Assembly (NCBI RefSeq): GCF_027853245.1
Contig: NZ_JAPTZM010000003.1
From: Atlantibacter subterraneus
Lineage (GTDB): Bacteria; Pseudomonadota; Gammaproteobacteria; Enterobacterales; Enterobacteriaceae
DNA: 64,000 nucleotides
Strand: one strand, 5' to 3'
The position numbers were made by a program, and so were the translations under genes. Under the pieces are notes generated by a model. It was not told the origin of the DNA, did not search any database, and saw only the letters and a list, made by a program, of their open reading frames with translations. Each line of letters starts with the position of its first letter. Position 1 is the stretch's first letter. Below are positions 9,445-16,602 of this stretch, in pieces.

Positions 9445-9461
9445 AATTGGTATAACCAATT
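9445..9461. promoter_or_regulatory. PdhR-type operator upstream of cyoA
   Basis: The sequence AATTGGTATAACCAATT is a perfect inverted repeat with 7-base arms and matches the published PdhR consensus ATTGGTnnnACCAAT. PdhR, the pyruvate-sensing repressor, is known to repress cyoABCDE in E. coli. The box lies about 225 bases before the cyoA start codon. Confidence 0.75.
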
Positions 9462-9642
9462 CGAATGATATACAAAAACTTAACAAAAATATATCAAATA
9501 TAGGACAATTAATTCACGGAAAATTAATCTGGCACTGGCTGAATCGATAAAGGGAAATTATTGCGCTTTTTTCGGTTTATAAATTCCAGAAGTTTAAGGG
9601 CACAAAAAAACAATTTTTTGCCGCTAATTTGCCGCTGGCTAA

Positions 9643-9684
9643 CGTTATTTTCATTACCCTCCGTGATTACCACGGAAAATAACG
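9643..9684. repeat. Nested inverted repeat downstream of ampG
   Basis: Outer arms CGTTATTTTC (9643-9652) and GAAAATAACG (9675-9684) enclose an inner hairpin CCGTG-attac-CACGG. A further AATAACGTT copy follows at 9687-9695. It could fold as a terminator-like structure for ampG on the minus strand, but there is no clean U-run. Confidence 0.5.
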
Positions 9685-9712
9685 AAAAATAACGTTCATT
9701 ATTTAAGCGAAA

Positions 9713-11188
9713 TTAGCGCTGCGCTATTTTTTTCAGTGCCAGGAAATCCAACACCGCACCGGCCAGAATCCCACCCAGCGCCAGGGCAATCCCCAGTTCA
9801 AACAGCGCCGTCTCGACCGGCAGCCGGGTGAGCTGTAAGGCATTGGCAATCAGCACGCCCAGCCATACCAGCAGGATAACGCCGCTGACCATCAGCACTT
9901 TTAGTGCCACCCGGTACGCGCCTGCATATACCGTGCGCGGCATAAAGGTTTCGGTTTGTTGGGTAAATTCCAGCGTACTGCGGCATACCAGCAGCAGCAG
10001 AATGCCCGGCACCGCGGCGATCACTGAGAACAGGTAAAACGTCGGCCAGCCGTGGGCTTCCACAAACCAGCCCGCCACCGGCCCGACGTAAACGCGTCCT
10101 ACCGCCGACAGGGCAGAGAGCAGTGCGAACTGGGTTGCTGAGAACGATTTATTACACAGCGTCATCAGCAGGGCGACGAACGCCGCTGTCCCCATCCCGC
10201 CGCACAGGTTTTCGAAAAACACCGCGCTGGCCATGGTCACCATATGCTTGTCGGTAATCGACAACAGCCAGTAACCGGCATTTGAGGCCCCCTGCAAAAT
10301 GCCGAAGATCAGCAGCGCACGGAACAGCGTCAGACGCTGCATCAGCACTCCGCCGTACAGCGCGCCGATAATCGTGGCGAGCAGGCCAAGCGATTTATTC
10401 ACCACGCCGACTTCCCCGGCATCAAAGCCGACGCCGCGTATCAAAAACGTGGTGGTCAGGCTCATGGCGAAGGCGTCACCCAGCTTGTACAGCACGATCA
10501 GCAGCAAAATCAGCCAGGCGTTGTTGCGGCCAAAAAAGTCATGCAGCGGTTCCACCACCGCTTGCTGGAGCGTTTTGGGCACCGGGATCGCGTCGCTGGG
10601 TTCAGGGGCCAGCAGCGTCGCTATGATACATGGGATCAGGAGCGCGGCCATCAGCCAGTAGGTGGCCTGCCAGCCGAGCCAGCGATCCGCCAGCCATAAA
10701 GCCAGCCCGCCGGAAACCAGCATCGCCAGGCGATAGCCCAGCACGCTGATCGCCGCACCCGCGCCGCGCTCTTCCGCCGACAGCACGTCCGTTTTCCAGG
10801 CGTCGAAAACGATATCCTGGGATGCGGAGCAGAACGCGATGATGACCGCCAACGCCGCCATCCAGCGCAGCTGCGTGGAAGGCTCAAGAAAACCCATCGC
10901 CGCAATTGCGATCAGCAGCAGGATTTGAGTAATGACCAGCCAGCCGCGACGGCGGCCCAGCAGCGGCGGGGTATAGCGGTCCATCGCCGGCGACCACAGA
11001 AACTTAAACACATAGGCCTGGCCGACCAGCGAGAAGAAACCAATGGTTTTGAGATCGATATTTTCGACCGTCATCCACGCCTGAAGCGTACCGGACGTCA
11101 GGGCGAGGGGCAGGCCGGAAGCAAAACCCAGCATCAGCAAAACGGCTGACTTAGGCTGTTGGAAAATACGCAGATAGTGATTGGGCAT
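9713..11188 (-). CDS. ampG: Muropeptide permease AmpG
   Basis: A 491-residue inner membrane MFS transporter, the length of K-12 AmpG. It imports anhydromuropeptides released by peptidoglycan turnover in symport with protons. This is the entry step of cell-wall recycling and of the signal that induces chromosomal ampC beta-lactamase where AmpR is present. Conserved stretches include SGLPLALTSGTLQAWM at the N-terminus and QDIVFDAWKTDVL near residue 125. It follows yajG by about 40 bases and is probably in one transcript with it. Confidence 0.96.
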   Translation of the reverse strand: MPNHYLRIFQQPKSAVLLMLGFASGLPLALTSGTLQAWMTVENIDLKTIGFFSLVGQAYVFKFLWSPAMDRYTPPLLGRRRGWLVITQILLLIAIAAMGFLEPSTQLRWMAALAVIIAFCSASQDIVFDAWKTDVLSAEERGAGAAISVLGYRLAMLVSGGLALWLADRWLGWQATYWLMAALLIPCIIATLLAPEPSDAIPVPKTLQQAVVEPLHDFFGRNNAWLILLLIVLYKLGDAFAMSLTTTFLIRGVGFDAGEVGVVNKSLGLLATIIGALYGGVLMQRLTLFRALLIFGILQGASNAGYWLLSITDKHMVTMASAVFFENLCGGMGTAAFVALLMTLCNKSFSATQFALLSALSAVGRVYVGPVAGWFVEAHGWPTFYLFSVIAAVPGILLLLVCRSTLEFTQQTETFMPRTVYAGAYRVALKVLMVSGVILLVWLGVLIANALQLTRLPVETALFELGIALALGGILAGAVLDFLALKKIAQR

Positions 11189-11200
11189 CGGGAAAATACA

Positions 11201-11220
11201 AGGCCCGGCAAGCCGGGCCT
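11201..11220 (-). terminator. Hairpin between yajG and ampG
   Basis: AGGCCCGGC and GCCGGGCCT form a compact GC-rich stem in the short gap after yajG. The minus strand carries only a weak U-run after it, so it may attenuate rather than stop transcription into ampG. Confidence 0.5.
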
Positions 11221-11229
11221 CTCAGTCAA

Positions 11230-11808
11230 TTAGCGGGCGTTCTGCTTGATGAACTCATGAACGCTGGTGTCCTGCGCCATATCGGCGATGGTATCGGTCA
11301 GGACGGAGTTAACGGCGTTGGCGATATTTTTATTGGTCGCCTGGAATGCGCCTTCAACGTTGTAGCTCGCGCGATAGTTTTTGGTCATCTTGTTGCCGTT
11401 GTTAGCAACCGCGACGATAGAAATATCGGCTTTGGTGGCGATGTTGTAACGCACGTTGCCCTGAGACACGTCGGCGTAAAGTTGGTTAACAATGATCTGC
11501 AACTGCACTGCGCCGCTTGGTCCAATCATGTAACCGCGCGCGGTCATCTGCTTCTCCAGCACTTCCTGCAGCAGGAAGCGCAGGTCGCGGGAGGCGGTCA
11601 GGGTAACGATTTGGTTGTCGCGGGTCACTTTCGACAGCGCCTGATCCGGACGCTGGTCAGCACCGTTAATGCTGATGGTCACGCCCATCAGGCTCGGGTC
11701 CTGCTGCGGCAGGGCAATATTTGGGGAAACGTCAATGGTGGTCGGCGGTGTAGCGCATCCAGCTAACATAAACAGCGCCATCAGCGGGAAAAATAATTTT
11801 TTTAACAT
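11230..11808 (-). CDS. yajG: Outer membrane-type lipoprotein YajG
   Basis: A 192-residue lipoprotein with a short signal and lipobox LAGC (Cys18). The mature part matches E. coli YajG closely through DQRPDQALSKV and the C-terminal VHEFIKQNAR. The family (YajG, DUF799-like lipoprotein) has no proven function. It is upstream of ampG on the same strand, as in K-12, where the pair is co-transcribed. Confidence 0.92.
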   Translation of the reverse strand: MLKKLFFPLMALFMLAGCATPPTTIDVSPNIALPQQDPSLMGVTISINGADQRPDQALSKVTRDNQIVTLTASRDLRFLLQEVLEKQMTARGYMIGPSGAVQLQIIVNQLYADVSQGNVRYNIATKADISIVAVANNGNKMTKNYRASYNVEGAFQATNKNIANAVNSVLTDTIADMAQDTSVHEFIKQNAR

Positions 11809-12109
11809 TTCAGGGTCTCAACGTACATGTAAGCATAATGAAGAAAATTCTCGCCATCATAGCATCGCCATCAGCGAGGGGAAGTGGCAACGCATGTAAA
11901 TTCATCGCGTTGTGCTTTTTATGACCTTTCACCCGGTTTTCCTTGCGTTACAACCTTCGTATGGCCCTTGTGGCAGGTTAAATCACCCGTTACGATGAGA
12001 AAATGGGATAAAAGCTAAATATTTGTTGATAATCTGTTATGAAGCCAGTAAAGGCGACTAACATTTAAAGTGATGGATAGCATCGCAGCGTTGTCGGAGG
12101 AGTGAAATC
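11809..12109. other. Divergent yajG-bolA promoter region
   Basis: These 301 bases carry the promoters of yajG (minus) and bolA (plus). In K-12 bolA has a growth-rate dependent gearbox promoter used by sigma S. I cannot place its elements with confidence here and see no gene. Confidence 0.5.
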
Positions 12110-12427
12110 ATGATGATACGTGAGCAAATAGAAACAAAACTCAGGGCAGCGTTTGATCCCGTATTCCTCGAAGTTGTGGATGAAAGCTATCGCCATAATG
12201 TTCCGGCCGGCTCGGAAAGTCATTTCAAAGTCGTTCTGGTTAGCGATCGTTTTGTAGGGGAACGTTTTCTGAATCGCCACCGCCTGATTTACGGCACGTT
12301 GACGGAGGAGTTGTCGACTACGGTACATGCTTTAGCCCTGCATACTTACAGCGCTAAAGAGTGGGAAAGTCTGCAAGACACTATTTTTGCGTCACCGCCA
12401 TGTCGAGGTGCAGGAACCATAGCCTGA
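12110..12427 (+). CDS. bolA: Morphogene transcriptional regulator BolA
   Basis: A 105-residue protein almost identical to E. coli BolA. It has the class II KH-like fold, binds DNA and, with monothiol glutaredoxin GrxD, coordinates a [2Fe-2S] cluster. It changes cell shape and promotes biofilm growth under stress. The conserved RHNVPAGSESHFKVVLVS and the C-terminal FASPPCRGAG are present. Two ATGs in a row allow a start one codon later. A GGAGG ribosome site precedes it. Confidence 0.96.
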   Translation: MMIREQIETKLRAAFDPVFLEVVDESYRHNVPAGSESHFKVVLVSDRFVGERFLNRHRLIYGTLTEELSTTVHALALHTYSAKEWESLQDTIFASPPCRGAGTIA

Positions 12428-12487
12428 ACATTGAATTTGCAACAGCAGGACTTTTTCCAGTATGTTGCGCCAGACAGAGTTTCTAAG

Positions 12488-12512
12488 AAACGGCCTGCGG
12501 GCCGTTTTGTTT
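12488..12512 (+). terminator. Terminator of bolA
   Basis: The stem AAACGGCC / GGCCGTTT with loop tgcg is followed by TTTTGTTTTG on the plus strand. Confidence 0.8.
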
Positions 12513-12600
12513 TGTCTGAAAACCAGGCGAAACGGCAGATTTCAGGCGAAGCTCCGCCGGGAATTGTGAAAAAAGCCACAGAGTCGCGTGGTTGCTTTTC

Positions 12601-12629
12601 TCGACTCACCATAGTGATGCCGCTATAAT
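12601..12629 (+). promoter_or_regulatory. Candidate sigma70 promoter of tig
   Basis: A consensus -10 TATAAT (12624-12629) follows TCGACT (12601-12606; four of six consensus bases) at exactly 17 bases. Transcription would begin near 12636, giving a leader of about 140 bases. Confidence 0.55.
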
Positions 12630-12775
12630 GCTGCGTCTTATTTTTCGGAATGTCTTCGGGATGATTCTGACGACAGGGAATGTGATTCTGATTCAGAAAG
12701 CATCCTGGTTCTGCGAAGCGAATAATCAACGGCTTCCAGAGTTGACCGAGCACTGTGATTTTTTGAGGTAACAAG

Positions 12776-14074
12776 ATGCAAGTTTCAGTTGAAACCACTC
12801 AGGGCCTTGGGCGCCGTGTAACGATTACTATCGCTGCTGACAGCATCGAAAACGCTGTGAAAAGCGAGCTGGTCAACGTGGCGAAGAAAGTGCGCATTGA
12901 CGGCTTTCGTAAGGGCAAAGTACCGATGAACGTCGTTGCTCAGCGTTATGGCGCTTCCGTGCGTCAGGATGTGCTGGGCGATCTGATGAGCCGTCATTTC
13001 GTTGACGCTATCATTAAAGAAAAAATCAATCCGGCTGGCGCTCCGAACTATGTTCCGGGCGAATACAAGCTGGGCGAAGACTTCACTTACGCGGTTGAAT
13101 TCGAAGTTTACCCGGAAGTCGAACTGAAAGATCTGGAATCCATCGAAGTCGTTAAGCCGGTTGTTGAAGTGACCGACGAAGACGTTGACGGCATGCTGGA
13201 CACCCTGCGCAAGCAGCAGGCGACCTGGACCGAAACCACTGAAGCTGCTGGCGACGAAGATCGCGTCACCATCGACTTCACCGGTTCTGTTGACGGCGAA
13301 GAGTTCGAAGGCGGCAAAGCGTCTGACTTCGTACTGGCGATGGGCCAGGGCCGTATGATCCCGGGCTTCGAAGAAGGCATTAAAGGCCACAAAGCCGGTG
13401 ACGAATTCACCATCGACGTGACCTTCCCGGAAGAGTACCACGCTGAAAACCTGAAAGGGAAAGCAGCGAAGTTCGCGATCGTTCTGAAGAAAGTTGAGCA
13501 GCGCGAACTGCCGGAACTGACCGAAGACTTCATCAAACGCTTTGGCGTTGAAGACGGTTCCGTTGCTGGTCTGCGTGCCGAAGTGCGTAAAAACATGGAT
13601 CGCGAGCTGAAAGGCGCGGTGCGTAACCGCATCAAGTCTCAGGCTATCGAAGGTCTGGTGAAAGCGAACGACATCGACGTTCCTGCTGCGCTGATCGACG
13701 GCGAAATCGACGTGCTGCGCCGTCAGGCTGCACAGCGTTTCGGCGGCAACGAGAAACAAGCGCTGGAACTGCCGCGTGAACTGTTCGAAGAGCAGGCGAA
13801 ACGCCGCGTTGTCGTTGGCCTGCTGCTGGGCGAAGTGATCCGCACCAACGAGCTGAAAGCCGACGAAGACCGCGTTAAAGCGCTGATCGAAGAGATGGCT
13901 TCTGCATACGAAGATCCGAGCGAAGTTATCGAGTTCTACAGCAAAAACAAAGAGCTGATGGACAACATGCGCAACGTCGCTCTGGAAGAGCAGGCGGTTG
14001 AAGCGGTTCTGGCGAAAGCCAAAGTGACCGAACAAGCGACCACCTTCAACGAGCTGATGAACCAGCAGGCGTAA
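12776..14074 (+). CDS. tig: Trigger factor (ribosome-associated chaperone, PPIase)
   Basis: A 432-residue protein, the length of the E. coli protein. It binds ribosomal protein L23 at the exit tunnel and shields nascent chains. The ribosome-binding signature GFRKGKVP is at about residues 43-50. The FKBP-type domain (about 150-245) includes VTIDFTGSVDGEEFEGGKA. The remainder is the helical arm and C-terminal cradle. Strong codon bias fits high expression. It is monocistronic, with terminators on both sides, in the tig-clpP-clpX-lon cluster. Confidence 0.98.
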   Translation: MQVSVETTQGLGRRVTITIAADSIENAVKSELVNVAKKVRIDGFRKGKVPMNVVAQRYGASVRQDVLGDLMSRHFVDAIIKEKINPAGAPNYVPGEYKLGEDFTYAVEFEVYPEVELKDLESIEVVKPVVEVTDEDVDGMLDTLRKQQATWTETTEAAGDEDRVTIDFTGSVDGEEFEGGKASDFVLAMGQGRMIPGFEEGIKGHKAGDEFTIDVTFPEEYHAENLKGKAAKFAIVLKKVEQRELPELTEDFIKRFGVEDGSVAGLRAEVRKNMDRELKGAVRNRIKSQAIEGLVKANDIDVPAALIDGEIDVLRRQAAQRFGGNEKQALELPRELFEEQAKRRVVVGLLLGEVIRTNELKADEDRVKALIEEMASAYEDPSEVIEFYSKNKELMDNMRNVALEEQAVEAVLAKAKVTEQATTFNELMNQQA

Positions 14075-14095
14075 GCCACGCCAACGTTGTATCAG

Positions 14096-14123
14096 GCCCG
14101 TCCTACAGCGACGGGCTTTTTTT
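14096..14123 (+). terminator. Terminator of tig
   Basis: GCCCGTC and GACGGGC flank a 7-base loop and are followed by seven T residues. Confidence 0.85.
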
Positions 14124-14193
14124 CGCCTGCAGTTAAGGCAAGGACGGATAAACCGCAGTTTCAATATTCGCGTAACATGAAAAGGTTGTTATG

Positions 14194-14223
14194 CTTGAAA
14201 CTGAGGGCGATAAACCCCATAAA
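14194..14223 (+). promoter_or_regulatory. Sigma32 (heat-shock) promoter of clpP
   Basis: CTTGAAA (14194-14200) and CCCCATAAA (14215-14223) with a 14-base spacer match the RpoH consensus CTTGAAA / CCCCATnTA almost perfectly. clpPX is a known heat-shock operon in E. coli. Confidence 0.85.
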
Positions 14224-14389
14224 CAAAGATATATCCGCATCAACAAACAGAAAATTTGATCTATTGTGGATAGGGACTCTGGCTGATAATCCGTCCTGAA
14301 GGGTGACAAGACCCGGTAGCGTGGTCATTCGTCACGGTCTCAAGTAAAATCAGTGCGACAGGTTACTTAATTTTTTCCAGGAGACGGAA

Positions 14390-15013
14390 ATGTCATACAG
14401 CGGCGAACGAGAAGTCATGGCACCCCATATGGCCCTGGTGCCTATGGTTGTGGAGCAAACCTCACGTGGTGAGCGTTCTTACGATATTTTTTCCCGCCTG
14501 CTCAAGGAACGCGTTATCTTTTTGACCGGTCAGGTTGAAGATCACATGGCTAACCTGATTGTGGCGCAGATGCTGTTTCTGGAAGCAGAGAACCCGGAAA
14601 AAGATATTTACCTGTACATCAACTCGCCGGGCGGCGTGATTACTGCGGGCATGTCGATTTACGACACCATGCAGTTTATCAAACCGGATGTCAGCACCAT
14701 TTGTATGGGCCAGGCGGCCTCAATGGGCGCGTTCCTGTTAACCGCCGGGGCGAAAGGCAAGCGTTTCTGCCTGCCGAACTCACGCGTGATGATCCACCAG
14801 CCGCTAGGCGGCTATCAGGGTCAGGCGACGGATATCGAAATCCATGCGCGTGAAATTTTGAAAGTAAAAGCGCGTATGAATGAACTTATGGCGCAGCACA
14901 CGGGTCAATCGCTGGAGCAGATCGAAAGAGATACCGAGCGCGACCGTTTCCTCTCAGCAGATCAGGCTGTAGAGTATGGATTGGTTGACTCCATTTTAAC
15001 TCACCGTCAGTGA
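14390..15013 (+). CDS. clpP: ATP-dependent Clp protease proteolytic subunit ClpP
   Basis: A 207-residue serine protease identical in length to the E. coli precursor, which removes its own 14-residue propeptide. Fourteen subunits form a barrel that degrades proteins fed by ClpX or ClpA. The catalytic triad is visible: Ser111 in GQAASMGAF, His136 in MIHQPLGG and an aspartate near 185. The N-terminus differs from K-12 in a few positions (EREVMAPHMA). clpX follows 132 bases downstream. Confidence 0.98.
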   Translation: MSYSGEREVMAPHMALVPMVVEQTSRGERSYDIFSRLLKERVIFLTGQVEDHMANLIVAQMLFLEAENPEKDIYLYINSPGGVITAGMSIYDTMQFIKPDVSTICMGQAASMGAFLLTAGAKGKRFCLPNSRVMIHQPLGGYQGQATDIEIHAREILKVKARMNELMAQHTGQSLEQIERDTERDRFLSADQAVEYGLVDSILTHRQ

Positions 15014-15066
15014 TACCTGCGGCAATGGGCCGCTATACTATAGGGTGTCAGTAGGCGGCTCATTGT

Positions 15067-15086
15067 GCGCAAACTTCGGTTTGCGC
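15067..15086. other. UUCG-capped hairpin between clpP and clpX
   Basis: GCGCAAAC-ttcg-GTTTGCGC is a perfect 8-base stem with the very stable UUCG tetraloop. No T-run follows, so it is more likely an RNA stability or processing element than a terminator. A TATACT hexamer at 15034-15039 could be the -10 of a clpX promoter just upstream. Confidence 0.5.
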
Positions 15087-15145
15087 CTGAGAATGGCATT
15101 GCGTCGTCGTGTGCGGCACAAAGAACAGAAAAGAGGTTTTGACTC

Positions 15146-16420
15146 ATGACAGATAAGCGCAAAGACGGCTCAGGCAAACTGCTGTACTGCTCTTTTTGCG
15201 GCAAGAGCCAGCACGAAGTGCGTAAACTGATTGCTGGCCCGTCAGTGTATATCTGCGACGAGTGTGTCGATTTATGCAACGACATTATTCGCGAAGAGAT
15301 TAAAGAAGTGGCGCCGCACCGCGAACGTAGCGCGCTGCCGACGCCACATGAAATCCGCAACCATCTGGACGATTACGTTATCGGTCAGGAACAGGCCAAA
15401 AAAGTCCTGGCGGTGGCGGTCTACAACCACTACAAACGTCTGCGTAACGGCGATAGCTCAAACGGCATAGAGCTGGGTAAAAGTAACATTCTGCTGATCG
15501 GTCCGACCGGTAGCGGTAAAACCCTGCTGGCCGAAACGCTGGCCCGCCTGCTGGATGTTCCGTTTACCATGGCGGACGCCACCACCCTGACCGAAGCCGG
15601 TTATGTGGGTGAAGACGTTGAAAATATCATTCAGAAACTGCTGCAGAAATGTGATTACGACGTGCAGAAAGCCCAGCGCGGTATTGTGTACATCGATGAA
15701 ATCGACAAGATTTCCCGCAAGTCTGATAACCCGTCCATCACTCGCGATGTGTCCGGTGAAGGTGTGCAGCAGGCGTTGCTGAAACTGATTGAAGGTACCG
15801 TGGCTGCCGTTCCGCCGCAGGGTGGACGCAAGCATCCGCAGCAGGAATTCTTGCAGGTTGATACCTCAAAAATTCTGTTTATCTGCGGCGGCGCATTTGC
15901 CGGTCTGGATAAAGTGATCGCTAATCGCGTAGAAACCGGCTCCGGTATTGGTTTTGGCGCGACGGTGAAAGGCAAATCCCAGAAAGCGACCGAAGGCGAA
16001 CTGCTGACTCAGGTTGAACCGGAAGATTTAATCAAGTTCGGTTTGATCCCAGAGTTCATTGGCCGTCTGCCGGTGGTGGCAACGCTGAGCGAACTGAGTG
16101 AAGAAGCGCTGATCCAGATCCTCAAAGAGCCGAAAAACGCCCTGACCAAGCAGTACCAGGCGCTGTTTAATCTGGAAGGCGTTGAGCTGGAATTCCGTGA
16201 CGAAGCGCTGGAAGCCATCGCGAAGAAAGCCATGTCTCGCAAAACCGGCGCGCGTGGTCTGCGTTCCATCGTGGAAGGCGCGCTGCTCGACACCATGTAC
16301 GATCTGCCGTCTATGGAAGACGTGGAGAAAGTGGTGATTGACGAGTCCGTGATCGGCGGCCAGTCAGAACCGCTGTTAATTTACGGTAAGCCAGAAGCAC
16401 AGCAGGCATCAGGCGAATAA
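15146..16420 (+). CDS. clpX: ATP-dependent Clp protease ATP-binding subunit ClpX
   Basis: A 424-residue AAA+ unfoldase that recognises substrates such as ssrA-tagged proteins and threads them into ClpP. The N-terminal zinc-binding domain has Cys15, Cys18, Cys37 and Cys40. Walker A GPTGSGKT is at 119-126, Walker B in VYIDEIDKI near 185, and the IGF-type ClpP-contact loop in SGIGFGATV near 268. Length and sequence equal K-12 ClpX. Confidence 0.98.
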   Translation: MTDKRKDGSGKLLYCSFCGKSQHEVRKLIAGPSVYICDECVDLCNDIIREEIKEVAPHRERSALPTPHEIRNHLDDYVIGQEQAKKVLAVAVYNHYKRLRNGDSSNGIELGKSNILLIGPTGSGKTLLAETLARLLDVPFTMADATTLTEAGYVGEDVENIIQKLLQKCDYDVQKAQRGIVYIDEIDKISRKSDNPSITRDVSGEGVQQALLKLIEGTVAAVPPQGGRKHPQQEFLQVDTSKILFICGGAFAGLDKVIANRVETGSGIGFGATVKGKSQKATEGELLTQVEPEDLIKFGLIPEFIGRLPVVATLSELSEEALIQILKEPKNALTKQYQALFNLEGVELEFRDEALEAIAKKAMSRKTGARGLRSIVEGALLDTMYDLPSMEDVEKVVIDESVIGGQSEPLLIYGKPEAQQASGE

Positions 16421-16453
16421 TTCGCCTGTCCTGACAATCAGTTATAAAATATT

Positions 16454-16480
16454 AGGGGGATTTGGTCCCCCTTTTATTTT
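16454..16480 (+). terminator. Terminator of clpX
   Basis: AGGGGGA-tttgg-TCCCCCT followed by a T-rich tract ends the clpPX transcript. Confidence 0.8.
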
Positions 16481-16496
16481 TCCTGCATTCCTGACA

Positions 16497-16524
16497 TTGA
16501 ATGTCCGGGAAACATCCCCATATA
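16497..16524 (+). promoter_or_regulatory. Sigma32 promoter of lon
   Basis: TTGAA (16497-16501) and CCCCATATA (16516-16524), spaced 14 bases, match the heat-shock consensus. lon is a classical RpoH-dependent gene. Confidence 0.8.
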
Positions 16525-16602
16525 CTGTTCTACTTGTTGGTGATGCCGTGAATTTCACGTGCGCCCCATCGCCTGGCGGAAACTAAACTAAGAGAGAGCT
16601 CT

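Larger units (their letters stand above)
9222..9712. other. cyo promoter region and ampG 3' region
   Basis: These 491 AT-rich bases hold the cyoA leader and promoter on the minus strand, a PdhR-type box at 9445-9461, and a nested inverted repeat at 9643-9684 close to the ampG stop. In K-12 this region is controlled by ArcA, Fnr and PdhR. I find no convincing gene in it. Confidence 0.7.
12428..12775. other. bolA terminator and tig promoter/leader
   Basis: The 348 bases contain the bolA terminator (12488-12512), a sigma70-type promoter at 12601-12629, and a leader of about 140 bases before tig. Minus-strand reading frames here lack family support and were dismissed. Confidence 0.6.
14075..14389. 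other. tig terminator and clpP promoter region
   Basis: The 315 bases contain the tig terminator, a heat-shock promoter at 14194-14223 and the clpP leader. No gene is supported here. Confidence 0.7.

Noticed and set aside
9326..9550. Plus-strand frame of 74 codons upstream of cyoA
   Set aside because: It covers the AT-rich cyo control region including the PdhR box, and has no recognisable domain or ribosome site.
12346..12798. Minus-strand frame of 150 codons between bolA and tig
   Set aside because: It spans the bolA terminator, the tig promoter and both gene ends; no family match.
12785..14164. 459-codon minus-strand frame opposite tig
   Set aside because: Caused by the biased codon use of trigger factor; Phe/Val/Asn-rich composition without domains.
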